In this document: positions 38,329-48,593 of the stretch, one piece after another
Position numbering within the stretch: the first letter of the stretch is position 1
Layout: every line of letters begins with the position of its first letter
Assembly: GCA_963920665.1 (NCBI GenBank)
Contig: OY987267.1
Span: 21,638,001-21,702,000 of the forward strand
Direction of reading: 5' to 3'
Origin: Straminergon stramineum
Lineage: Eukaryota > Streptophyta > Bryopsida > Hypnales > Calliergonaceae
DNA length: 64,000 nucleotides
The notes under the pieces: generated by a model
What the model was told of the DNA's origin: nothing
Database searches by the model: none
The model's input: only the letters and a program-made list of their open reading frames with translations
Program-made: the position numbers and the translations under genes

Positions 38329-40343
38329 GTGTGCAACATGACACTTCACTTAGGTGCGCAGAGTTGTCTTCCTTTTCCAAGTGAAGAAGGAGCTTTAACA
38401 GAAGGAGATTATGATCTTGACAGGGATAGTGCAGGTCTCAGCATTTTCAAGAACTTTTTGGAGGGGGTTATGGTTGCATCACTCACTTCAACAATGGAAG
38501 CAGCCGAGGCGCCCACTGCATCCACCCAAAACCTCCATAGAAGTAGCCGCCTACACAATCCAAGTGAGTTTTAGGGTGAGAACGCTTGTGTGATGCCACA
38601 AATCTAGTCATTTGATGCTTGGTACGAGGTCTCAGTCTTAGTGCGGACGTCTCAATGCTGTCTTGGACCCTGTTTTCGACATTGAATCAAGGCAGTCCGA
38701 TTCCATTACAACGTCTTCTTATTTCTATGTTGGGGCTTAGGGGGGGATAATCTCAGTGAACTTGTTGCCTTGATCATGTTGCCTTCATCCTCAACCCTTG
38801 TCCTCAAGGAGCCTTTGTCAAGCTTTAATTAGGATCGTCGTTAGTTTTAGGGTGAGAATGTTTGTGTGATGCCACAAATCTGGTCATTTGATGCTTGATA
38901 CGAGGTCTTAGTCTTGGTGCGGACATGTCAATGTGGATGCAGATACTGTTTTGGACATTGAAGCAAACAATCTGATTCCAGTTGTTAACTACAGATTCTC
39001 GCCTCTCTGTGGGTTTAGGGTTTTAATAGGTCAGGAAACGTAGTTTATGTTCATGAACATTGAGGCCCCCATTGGAAGCCCCCCTGATGTTTTAAATTCT
39101 TTGTGTTGACATGGATTGGATGTGCCCCCCAAGGTGTTGGTGCTTGGGCTTGGGCTTATATTTTTATTGATTATTTTGGTGAGATTGCATGTCGCTGTTG
39201 ATGTAAATCCGTCGTTGTGGACGTCTAAGATGTCTAAATGTCATGGTGAAATTCCAGGACCATGGGACCGTGCTGTTGTAGTCATAAGGTGTTCAAGTCG
39301 GTAATTATGAGACTTGTGTTGTCATGATCAGTGATCAAGGCCTTGTGCATGTTGAATCTCAGTTTCTACCTACAACAATAGCTATGTTGCTTGAGTCACA
39401 TCCTTTTGGAAATCCCTATACTTAGACGCCCTTTTTGATATCTTGAAATATATGAAGGTCAGAGATTGGAGATCGTCTTGCTGAGATGACTAACTTGATC
39501 CGTTTGCTTGTGCAATCCTTTGGCCTTGACAGTGTATAGCATTAGATGCTTGCATCAACGCCCGCAGGCTTGGCACTCTTGTAGGGCAACGTCTGCACCC
39601 TATATTCCCCAAGTTTTTGACAGTCACAACACTGCTGCAGGTGACGTTGATGGAAATAGAACCAATACTGTGCAGGCTGGTGAAGTTGGTGCAGACGTTG
39701 GCGTGGATGCAGATGAGGACGCGGAGCCTAAGGTTGACTACTTGATGGACCATCCCCCGGACAACGCAGGAGACATTGATCCCGAACAGAGTGAGGTTGA
39801 TGCTGTTGTGGATACCACTCCCGGCCTTGACGGAGTGGCCCTTAACCCCCCTGCAACGCTTCTTGATAACATGGTGAGCGCTTGTGTGGACGTCCTTGCA
39901 GATCCATATGCCATAGTGGCTCAGCCTGCATCCGGCGAGGGAGAGGGTACTCCTATTGCCTTGGCAGAGCAATCCAACCCTCGAGAGGTATTTCTCATGT
40001 TGGACGGGACAAGAACATAGATGGGAGGTAGACATTGGTGTGTTGTTTTAGACATTGTATTGGACATTCTGTATCTCTCTCTTATTATAGTGTTTTATCA
40101 TTTAGTTCTAATAGTATGTACGGTGGTATTATGTGCAATCAGGTTGAAAATCTTCCATCTAAGGGATCTTCGTCTCGCATCAATCGAGTGACAAGGACCT
40201 TGAAGCCAACAGCAAAGCCAACAGAAGTGGTCACCACTGTGAAGGCTACGAAGGGAACCATGCAGCAAGTGCCCAAACCGAATCCTCCTACAGGAGGGGG
40301 CAGCCCAGAAAAGGAGAAGCATCACGGAAGAAATGACCATTGA
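38329..40343 (+). CDS. Possible multi-exon gene inside the CACTA-type element, function unknown
   Basis: Three stretches could be exons: 38329-38563 (ending HRSSRLHNPS before GTGAGT), 39508-39987 and 40143-40343. The second and third are joined by GAGAG|GTATTT and CAATCAG|GTTGAA in the same phase (intron 39988-40142). The middle exon is strongly acidic (for example GVDADEDAEP); the last is basic and Pro/Lys-rich (VTRTLKPTAKPTEVVTTVK). No known domain is recognised. CACTA elements often carry captured host gene pieces as well as their own DNA-binding protein; either could apply. Confidence 0.35.
38567..38935 (+). repeat. Two imperfect direct repeats of about 93 bp
   Basis: 38567-38659 and 38843-38935 share most bases, including GATGCCACAAATCT and TCATTTGATGCTTG, and continue to a GTGCGGAC stretch. 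They are separated by about 180 bp of unrelated sequence inside the CACTA-type element. Confidence 0.8.
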
Positions 40344-42532
40344 GGTGTATTTTGATTCTCTCAAAAGCATGGATATGTGGCTGGTAGGCCTTCAGTTGTC
40401 TGTTTGTCCATTGTCACTAACATCGAGCGTTTGTTTGTAGGACTCCTTCTGTCCATGGAGACCTCGCCTTCAATGCTCAGATGTTTGCTTAGACATAGAG
40501 GACGCTTCACGCAACATTGTGAGAACTTCTTGGTAGCACTATTTCATGATTATCTTAACGGGTTTAGTGTCTATCATATTTTTTGTGGGGCATGTTGTGC
40601 TATATTACCTTTTACAAAAGCTTTGTTCTCCTCATGGAGATTTGTTTTCCTTGCAACACTTTACCGGTATATGAATATGATATTTTTTATTTGTCTAAAG
40701 GTGGTGCATGTATTTTTTGTTTGCCTAAAGGACCATTCAGTGGTGCATGTATTTCAAGTATTGTGATTGTGCTAAGCTCTCTTGCTATGCAATGTCATTC
40801 ATTGATATAGTGTAAAACCAACTTTGGTAAATATGTGCCATGCCAGAGCGTTGTTTAGGTCTCTTCAAATGTAGGCACAATGTCTAATGTTCAACGTCCT
40901 CACGATCATTGCAATGTTGCACCGCATTGTTTTGATGTCTAAATGTGTGTCTACAAGCGCACATAGGAATGCACCATGTGGTTAGGTAGGACATAATCCT
41001 AGACCCCTTCAATTCAGTGTCAATGTTTGTGAAGTCTACAACATGTCTTCATTCACGTCTCACAGTGCACATTGCTATCACATTTAAGCTTGCCCTAAAC
41101 GTGGAAGCATCAAAAGCTATGCATGCATGTCATTAAACCTAGCCCTATACACGTCCTGAACATTATCTACACAGACTTGTGCTTGTCAATTGCCTAACTA
41201 GTTAGTGTCATTTCAGACATCCCATGCTCAAACCCAATCTTCAAGGACGTTGGTACGAAGCATGCACACGTTGTCTACAATGATTTGTTACTTGTAAAAA
41301 TGTTGTACATGTGAATGTTGACATCCAACGCGCCACACGTCTAGTAGAAAATAGCATGAACATGTCCCTAACCATGTCAAATTCCCCACTGTGAAAGCCT
41401 CAGACGACACAAATGGCGTTAGAATCGATGTGCTTACCAGCAGTGCATGTTCCGCATAAACATTGTCGTTAACGTAGGTATGTCTAGGACAACATCGTGT
41501 TAGACATTTTGATGTCTGGAAAGACATCTTCCAGACGTATGTAGAAAGCTCCAGAAGAGGCTTCTCCACGCACCAAAATTGTCCACGTCAGCATTCGAAG
41601 ATGCCACGTCACCTACTGTTGACTCCCCGGTCAATGTACACATCAGATGCCACATCACCAAAATTGGATGGATGAGAAAATTGCCAACCTGGCTGCCCGT
41701 GCTCACGTGGCACCAAATTTGTAGCCACATGGCAGAGTTTTGGCACCCGTTGACCAGTGTTTTTTTGGATGTCCGGTGCTTAGCATGCCGTTGTCTATGC
41801 TAATTCTTGGATGTCAAAACCCTGTTTTTGCAGACGCGATGTGATTAGACATCTACGTCGACATGCCTGATGTCGGATCCGACGTCTGAGTGTTTAAATT
41901 TCGCAGTCGGGCGACTGCGTGTTTTCTTCTAGTGTTCTGGACGTCCTTAAATACTATCATATTGAGGTATGGAGTGGATCATCCTAACTTTAAGGGATTC
42001 ATGGCAGATAGTGCCATGGCAAATTGGAATGCAGTTTGTATTGTTTATAGTAGTGGTTCAATAGAGAAGCCAATGGAGAATCGTGAAAGAACATGTTTAT
42101 TGCATTGGAGCACATCTCTGCAGAAACACACCCAAAATTTCATCAAGGAAGACTTACAACAGCAACACACCATACTGTGCAAACAATACAAAGAGTCAAA
42201 GACTATAGATGAGGCAGAGACACGCTACCTTGTGATTCGCTCTTGGTGGTTATCATCTAGAGCTACTACTAAAGATGCACTTCACCATCTAGATCATTGA
42301 TTAGCATTCTAGCATTTTAGATATAGACAATGGAGTAGCTTCAATCATATGGTAAGTGAATATAGAATTTAGCATAATCTATATTCCAGCTAATTTGTAT
42401 TATGTGAATGAGTATTTTCCATTTGGGATTTGATGTTCTCTTTAGTCGCATGGGATTGAGGATTTCATTTTATCATGTTCTAATTGAAGTGTTTGTTTGG
42501 TTACAAAATGAAGTTTCTCTTTATTAAAAAAT

Positions 42533-42899
42533 GAGAGTACCAAACAGCACCTCCAAAACCATAGTCGGATCTGACTAAGGTTTTGAAGGTACTCTACGCT
42601 ATTCTAGTTTTTGAAGGCCAACACTGTTTAGGGTGAAATTTTCCAAGAATATTACATAATCTTTTTTCCTATTTTTTCATAAAGAAGAGTAGTAGAAGGC
42701 CCCCCCAAAATCTTAGTCGGACCTTACTATGGTTTTGGAGGATCCTTATACTACTCTTGATTTAGAAAAAACAAATTGAAATGTTCTTAGAATTACTGTA
42801 CCACAAATATTCTTGGCCATCATAAATCAGAGTAGCATAAAGTACCCCCAAACCTTAGTCGGATCCATCTATGGTTTTAGAGGTGCCATTCTGTACTCT
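42533..42899. repeat. Three palindromic hairpins in the transposase intron
   Basis: Copies at 42533-42603, 42687-42756 and 42829-42899 lie within the 645-bp intron 42352-42996. They share CTCCAAAAC or CCCCAAA, then TAGTCGGAT and TATGGTTTTGGAGG-like arms with the copies in the cargo-gene introns. Start-to-start spacing is 154 and 142 bp. Confidence 0.72.
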
Positions 42900-44052
42900 C
42901 ATTTTTCCAAAAAAACAATAATGATCAAAATTTATTTCCTTCATCCTTTTGAATTGTATAAGTGTACTTATGATTTTTTGGCAAATGGACTTGTAGGGTT
43001 TGACCTTAGAGGAGATGGTCGACATGCCTTCTTGCACATTATCAAAAACGGTTCACAACAAGTGGTTGCAGATGTCTAGCAAAAGAGGAAACAATTTGTT
43101 TGATGCCACTTGTAATGATAGCAGTCGCACGTGGATGCATATGACAAACTACAGAGCATACTTGAGAGGTAACACTTCCGGATCTGGTCCATCAAAGGGG
43201 GAGTTGAAGCTTAGAGCTGCAAGACGTAGTGGAGATCCAAAGAAAATGGTAGAAGCACTAAACACATTACCTGGAGCTTAGGATTTGAGAACTAGGGTCC
43301 CACACTTGGAAGGAGAAGAAGTTTTGGGGAGCATGAAGAGGAAGTTTGACATACCTATTGATGATGCATGAGACTCACATCGACCGGACAAAGTGAACTT
43401 CTCTCAACCTCGTGTTCGTACAAGGTCTACAATGGTTGGTGTAGAGTCTTTCCATGGCAAAGCAAATCAATTACAAGCTAATACTACCCCTCACATGACT
43501 GTTGCTTTTGAGAGCGATTGTGACACATCTAAGTGGCACATTGCAAGGATCAACCACAAATCAAACAGCAAATGCCAAGCTCAACAACGCGGTTCAAATT
43601 TAAAGTGCACGGCAAAAATTGCAAGGGGAACCAAGGGCACACCAGCTCCAACATATCAGGGGAGGAAGGAAGATTATAGGAGTTGTCAAGAAGTAGTGTC
43701 GGATTTCTGGTTTTGTTGGGATGACATCGAAAGATGCTTGAAGGGAACTAAACGCAAATGGGTCCTTGATTGGCTTGAAGTGCCTAAGGTGTGGCCTATT
43801 TTGACAAGAACAAATCTCAATCGAGAGGAGGCCCTGTTGTTGCAACATGTTGACTTCCATTTGCAAGAGCACCCAACATTGTCTCCTCGTTGACTCTTCA
43901 ATATGTCTAATATATTTGAGAGCGTTTTGTATGATCATCAGCCACCACCAAATCCTGATACATATCCAATGATGAGGAACAACAAAACAATCCGACAAAT
44001 TGCAAATGCACCAACAGTAGAACAATGAAATAAGTGGGAGAGTGCTGGCAAT

Positions 44053-44385
44053 GTGAGAGGTCAAATTCTTGGAGTGACATTGCTTCCCTTTCCTGGCCTA
44101 GGTGCAAGAGTTTCTCTCGAGACTAGATTAGAGCATAACAAGAATGTGTATAGAATTTCACTGGGGCAGTTTCTAGCATGCAAATGTCCAAACTTTGTGA
44201 ATATGGTTGTTTCTACCATTGGAAGCCTCCAGCAATACATAAATTGCAAGCACTTATACTATTTGTATAAGTACTTCAGCAAGATGGATACCCATGAACA
44301 TAAGTTCATTCATGCTCCAAGTTATAGCTTCAACAAGTTCAAGCTTCTTCTTGTTCGAGCAGGGATCGTTAATATTCTAGAATAG
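44053..44385 (+). pseudogene. C-terminal SWIM zinc-finger segment of the MULE-type transposase
   Basis: The last 110 codons include SLGQFLACKCPNF and, 19 residues after the second Cys, CKHLYYLY, giving C-x-C-x19-C-x-H. This is the SWIM zinc-binding pattern typical of MULE transposases and FAR1-type proteins. An in-frame TGA at 44026 precedes it. Confidence 0.8.
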
Positions 44386-44880
44386 GCATGGTCATGATTT
44401 TCTAGGTATTTCACAAGTATTGTATTACTACATAGCGATTACAAGTGTAATGACCCCTAAACCTATGGAATGGAAAATGTGCATGCTTTCATAGTGTATA
44501 TGATTGCATAATCTAGCTGGACAGATGAAATTAGCTGGACAGATGAAATTAGTACTACGAACTTTCGCCCAAATAGCATGGATCTACCATATTTGCAACT
44601 TTTGCAATATTTTATATTGTAGTATATGAATGAAGTGCTGAAATTCTTCCCTTCCCTTTCCCATTTCTTTTTCACCTTTGTTTCTTTCTTATGCCTAAAC
44701 GCATAGCCCAAAAAAAAAAAGATAATAAAATAGAAAATTTAACATAATCCATGATTATAGAGGACAGAGTCATAGGTTACAAAACTTACCAAAAATAGGA
44801 AGTTTTTCTCTATTTTTGAAAAAAAATGTTACCAAATAATATTTCAAGGAAAATTTTTTTTTAAAATGTTTTGGGGGCTT

Positions 44881-44940
44881 TAGGCTCACAAGCTCCATGC
44901 TCACAGCTCACCGCTCCAAGCTCACCTGCTAGCATTGTTG
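44881..44940 (-). repeat. Right terminal inverted repeat of the giant element
   Basis: Read on the minus strand from 44940 it begins CAACAATGCTAGCAGG and continues with six GAGC tetramers. It pairs with the left repeat at 22025. Agreement is strongest over the first 20 bases; the GAGC series is alike in style rather than base by base. Confidence 0.66.
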
Positions 44941-45479
44941 CACCTAAAAACATAGTGTTTTCCTAAGGCAAACCTTCTCTACAATACAACAATAATATGA
45001 ATATTCTAATTATTGTTAAGATAGCTAGTCAATTAGCTGGAAGTTTTTAACCTAGACCAATCAATTTCCTAACTTCGCATTTTGCGGGGTGGTATGTCAT
45101 TCCACTGTTCTTTATGTCATTCGAAAATCTTCAAATTTTTTTAGTTAAGTCATAATTAAATCTTAGCACTCCAAGAACATTAGTGTGGATCTTTATTTTA
45201 GGGGAGTAAAACCCAATAATCTTTTTTCTAGAACCATAACTTAGAGAAGTTGGGCAACCATTGTATGTAACTCTGATTTGAAGCTCCATCAACAAAAGAG
45301 AGACCATGTTGTTCACCTAGAGAAATTTTAGGGTCTCAATTGAATGACCAAGAGCTTTTTATAAGAGAGAACTAAACTAGTCATATTAGGCATATACTAT
45401 TGTTGCTAGTAAAATTCCACTTGATTACCAATAATAAGTCCTTCATATGACACAAAGAATTACTTACTTAGTTATAGTA
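44941..45479. other. AT-rich spacer, no gene
   Basis: This short stretch lies between the giant element and the pogo-like relic. The first dozen bases (CACCTAAAAACA) were compared with those left of 22025 and show no target duplication. Confidence 0.4.
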
Positions 45480-46420
45480 CATAACATTGGAAGAAGTATG
45501 ATGGTTAGCATTGACCAAATAGAGATTCATTCAGTGTCTATCAAAGGTTTTTATACTTAGCTTGGAAAACTAAAGGATCAAAGGCAATCATAGTACATGG
45601 GACAAAAGACAAAAGACAAGTAACAATTGTTGTATCTTCTATAAGAAATGACACTCTTCTTCCCTTCCAAGATATCTTTGAAGGGACTACAAGTCATAGT
45701 TAACCTTCCTCCAACAAAGGTCACTCTATATGTGAAAAACTCAATGGCTTCTTACAATGAGTGCAAATCACTGGTCTATGTTTACTACTTGTAAGAACCT
45801 TATGAAATAAATTTTAGATCCTTATGGAGTTTTGTAAATTATAACAAGGAATCTTCAAGAAGTTTCAAAATTAATCTAGCTTATAGATTGTTGGTCAATA
45901 CACAAGTCAAGGGAATTTCTACAATGGATGATGGATAATTTTCCTTTTATTCTAGCTAATTGTACAATTATTTTTCAACCTCTAACATTATTCCTCAATG
46001 ACCCTTTAACATGCATTTTGATAAGAATTTTACAAGTAGATGATGGGATTAATTTCAAGACAACCAGATGCTAAAGGAGAGATCAAATTTGATTTCAAAA
46101 TGTCCATTATAAAACCTCTCATTTGTTCTTGGTTCTATACAATGTAGTAACAAATTTCTAACAAGTATGATTGAGAAAAGTTGGGAGCATTGTGGCATTC
46201 AATTATTTGTTTCAAGTAGCAAAAATGAAAGACAACATTCAAAATCCATTATCCAAATCTAAGATTCTAAGACAACAATCAAAACTAACTCAAAAGAAAG
46301 AGATGAAAACACAAATCCACACCAACCTTACAAGAGTTTTACAACTAATAATTCCATCAACAAGTGAAAAAGTCAATAGAATTGAAGCTCTTGCTCAAAA
46401 TAAATAGATACAATCTTATA
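45480..46420 (+). pseudogene. Decayed pogo/jerky-like DDE transposase
   Basis: Across three plus-strand frames the text follows the DDE_1 (CENP-B/pogo/jerky) catalytic region in order. IDQIEIHSVS stands for the first-aspartate block, then DKRQVTIVVSSIRNDTLLPFQ. Then comes SANHWSMFTTC, then near 45880-45940 a worn W-DCWSxHKS block, then FxPLTLFLNDPL-like text, and DFKMSIIKPLICSW near 46100. WEHCGIQ follows near 46190. Stops and frameshifts interrupt it throughout, so it is inactive. Terminal repeats were not located. Confidence 0.62.
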
Positions 46421-48282
46421 AAAAAAAATTTAATTGATTTTGGTTTATTTATAAATTAGGTTCAAATTTCCTCTAAGTTCTAAACACTTCAAATTTGCTT
46501 GACATTAGGGGAGATTTGGGGAAATAAGGGGCCAATTCAAGCCTATTCACTATGTTGTTCTTGTTGTAGTGAGGACATGACTAATTGTTGTTAACCATCA
46601 TAAATACTAAAAAAAATTAGTCCTAAATTAGAAAAAAAATTGATGCGGAAGGCTCCTAACCACATTAGCACGTTGCAATGGCATAATTCACTGAGTTCCC
46701 CACTGCCAGGAACTCGTAGTCTCTATTTGGGCCAGATCTCTTCTATTGTGTGAGAAATTTCATATTTGTTTTAAGTGAAAAATTTTAGATCAATTCTAAG
46801 TGAGAAATTTCAGATTTGCTCTCAAAACATTTCAAATTTGCCTAAACAACATAGAATCAACTAATTGATATTGAAATGAGTAAATGACACAAAAACAAGC
46901 CACATAGAATCAAGATGGACCAAAAGATTTGGATCATCCAAGCCTAAGTTTTAACCACCCTATATTAGTTTACAACATTCAAAGTAGCATAAATAACAAG
47001 GTGGCAGTAAAGCTCAAACATTGGGACCCAAGTTTTGCTTGAAGATGACACTCTAGCTGTAGTAGAAGCCAAAAAAAATACAAATGTCATACATAGCTTT
47101 GCTAGATGTTGCATGTCGAATTCTTTGTGTTGTACCTAATTCAAATCCATAGTCTTTTACAAACTCAATTTTCAATACTATGTTACGTTTGAATCAAAAA
47201 AGCTATCTAAAAATATAAATTCTAACTTTTGTGGCCTATATTTTCAAAGCCTGCCTCCCTAACATATAATGTAATCTAAATGTATAAATTGAAAAACTAA
47301 TAGCTTGAAAAGGACCCTTGTTTGCAAATTTGAGAGCAACAAGACTCATTTTGGAAGGACTCACAAGATAAGTACTTACTATGCAAACACTCTTTTGACT
47401 CCCTACAAAAAGTATTCCCTACAAAAAGACTCAAAGGCATGTAGATTCATGGTTGGAATTTTTTGGGGAAAAGTGGACAAAAGTAACTCTCTTAGAAAAG
47501 GTGGACAAATTGCATTTACTTATAATGGAGCCTTGATACTATAAGTCATAGAGATTTGGCTTCCTGCGCTATTGTGAAGCAACCTCAAACACTATAAATG
47601 CCCTTGTCTCTAAGAACCCACTGATATATGCAACAAGAAAAGTGAAATGATGATTGGGAGATGGGGCTTGGCTCATATGGCCCTTGGATTCACAACATTA
47701 GGGTGCTCAATATTCCTTGCAAGTAGCTTAAATCTTATGAATGTAAATTGTGGTGTCAATAGAATTTCCATAATTTTTGTGTCCTTGATTTGTCATTAAG
47801 TTAGAGGAATGGACTTAGATTCTACATTATTTAGTGGACATGTCTTGGCTGTGTTGGCATCAAGTTGTATTGGTATCTTTTCCAACATTTTGACTTACTT
47901 TACAATTGATTTTCCTTGGATTCGGCAAGGTGACTTGTTAAATTTTCAAAATCATTTGGCTTTGAAATTTTTAATTATTTTTGCGGAATGTGACCTCTAG
48001 CTACAATATGTAAGATAGATTTTAGGTTGAGGTGAGCCCTCAAGTTATCACTTGAAACTTCAAGTTTCCTATTTTTCTATTTTACATCTTATTGTTAGGT
48101 CAAAATCCACAAAAGATTGTTAAACCATATTAGGGGAAGTATTTATCAATATAGTATTTTGGTTGTAAGAACATGGAGTACCTAAAATATTTCAATATCT
48201 CGTTTGTAGAAAGGTTAGATGACCTAATCGTAGAAAAATTCTAAATTTGCAAAATCCATTGTAAATACCTTTCTAAACTACG
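46421..48282. other. AT-rich intergenic, no gene
   Basis: No coding-like frame of length was found; the longest ORFs are below 80 codons and have no recognisable motif. Confidence 0.5.
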
Positions 48283-48593
48283 CATTAGGAAAATTCTAAG
48301 CTCTAAACAAGGTTGCCAGTATTAGATTTTTGACCCCCCCGCGGTGCAAGTACAGAAAAAATAAAAATTATATTATTTTTTATAAATTCTTTTTGGAAAA
48401 AAAAATATTTAAAAAATATTAAAATATTAAAAAAACAGTCAATCTGACGTGGAGCTGGTGTGGCACTACTAGTGCCACATCAGATTCCAAAATTTAAAAA
48501 TTTAAATTTCATTTTTTTATATATTTTTTTCCATAATTGCACCACGGGGTGTAGAATTTGCAACCTTGTTTAGAGCTCAGAATTTTCCTAATG
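48283..48593. mobile_element. Fold-back element with long inverted ends
   Basis: The left arm reads CATTAGGAAAATTCTAAG then CTCTAAACAAGGTTGC; the right arm is its complement with one difference (48562-48593). Inside, the arms continue as GCGGTGCAA and TTGCACCACGG. The centre is an A/T-only stretch followed by a second small palindrome around GTGGCACTACTAGTGCCAC (48458-48479). No ORF is present. Confidence 0.65.

Larger units (their letters stand above)
35571..41934. mobile_element. CACTA-type (EnSpm/CMC) element inside the transposase gene
   Basis: The right end reads TGTTTTCTTCTAGTG; reversed it is CACTAGAAGAAAACA, and the left end is CACAGGAAGAAATTA, matching at 11-12 of 15 positions. TTCT flanks both sides (35567-35570 and 41935-41938); CACTA elements make 3-bp duplications, so one base is extra or coincidental. 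The host frame (VQVQF then WTSLNTIIL) is continuous if the insert and one TTCT are discounted. The interior is rich in GACATC, GACGTC and ATGTCTA-type motifs near both ends, like CACTA subterminal repeats. No Transposase_21/tnp2 domain was recognised, so this copy is probably non-autonomous. Confidence 0.82.
33596..44385 (+). pseudogene. MULE-type transposase with SWIM zinc finger, interrupted by a CACTA element
   Basis: One frame runs from about 33596 to 35570, resumes after the CACTA insertion at 41935 to a donor ATG|GTAAGT (42351/42352), then from an acceptor TTGTAG (42996) to the stop at 44385. Total length is about 1,250 codons. Features in order: an N-terminal region (GGHCWYLTSRNYRAYGLPL), a Cys-rich segment (YCAGHLACRNVECEYL then LVCKVC near 34860), a transposase core with FDHVKRVKEWTTMACHVYDS and FKGFMADSAMANWNAV, then RERTCLLHWSTSL and AF-stop-HFRYRQW, and a C-terminal SWIM finger. 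The two D-containing motifs fit the first two acidic residues of the MULE DDE site. Eleven in-frame stops (33803, 33887, 34517, 34613, 35243, 42298, 42310, 43279, 43369, 43891, 44026) but no frameshift were found, so the gene decayed by point changes. Confidence 0.82.
22025..44940. mobile_element. Giant composite Mutator-like (MULE) element carrying a ParB-methylase gene
   Basis: About 22.9 kb lie between inverted ends that share the core TGCTAGCAGG and continue as iterated GAGC tetramers. The left internal gene ends about 270 bp inside the left end; the right internal gene ends about 500 bp inside the right end. Inside are a minus-strand ParB/DNA-methylase gene and a plus-strand MULE-type transposase with a SWIM finger, transcribed outward from a central spacer near 31.4-33.6 kb. 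Removing the later solo LTR and CACTA insertions leaves about 15.4 kb. Cargo genes in MULEs are known (for example Ulp1-type proteases in Kaonashi elements). No 8-10 bp target duplication is visible at the ends, so the exact borders are inferred. Both genes are broken and the element is dead. Confidence 0.68.

Noticed and set aside
44515..44552. Short tandem duplication of AGCTGGACAGATGAAATT
   Set aside because: A single two-copy repeat close to the element's right end, with no sign of function.
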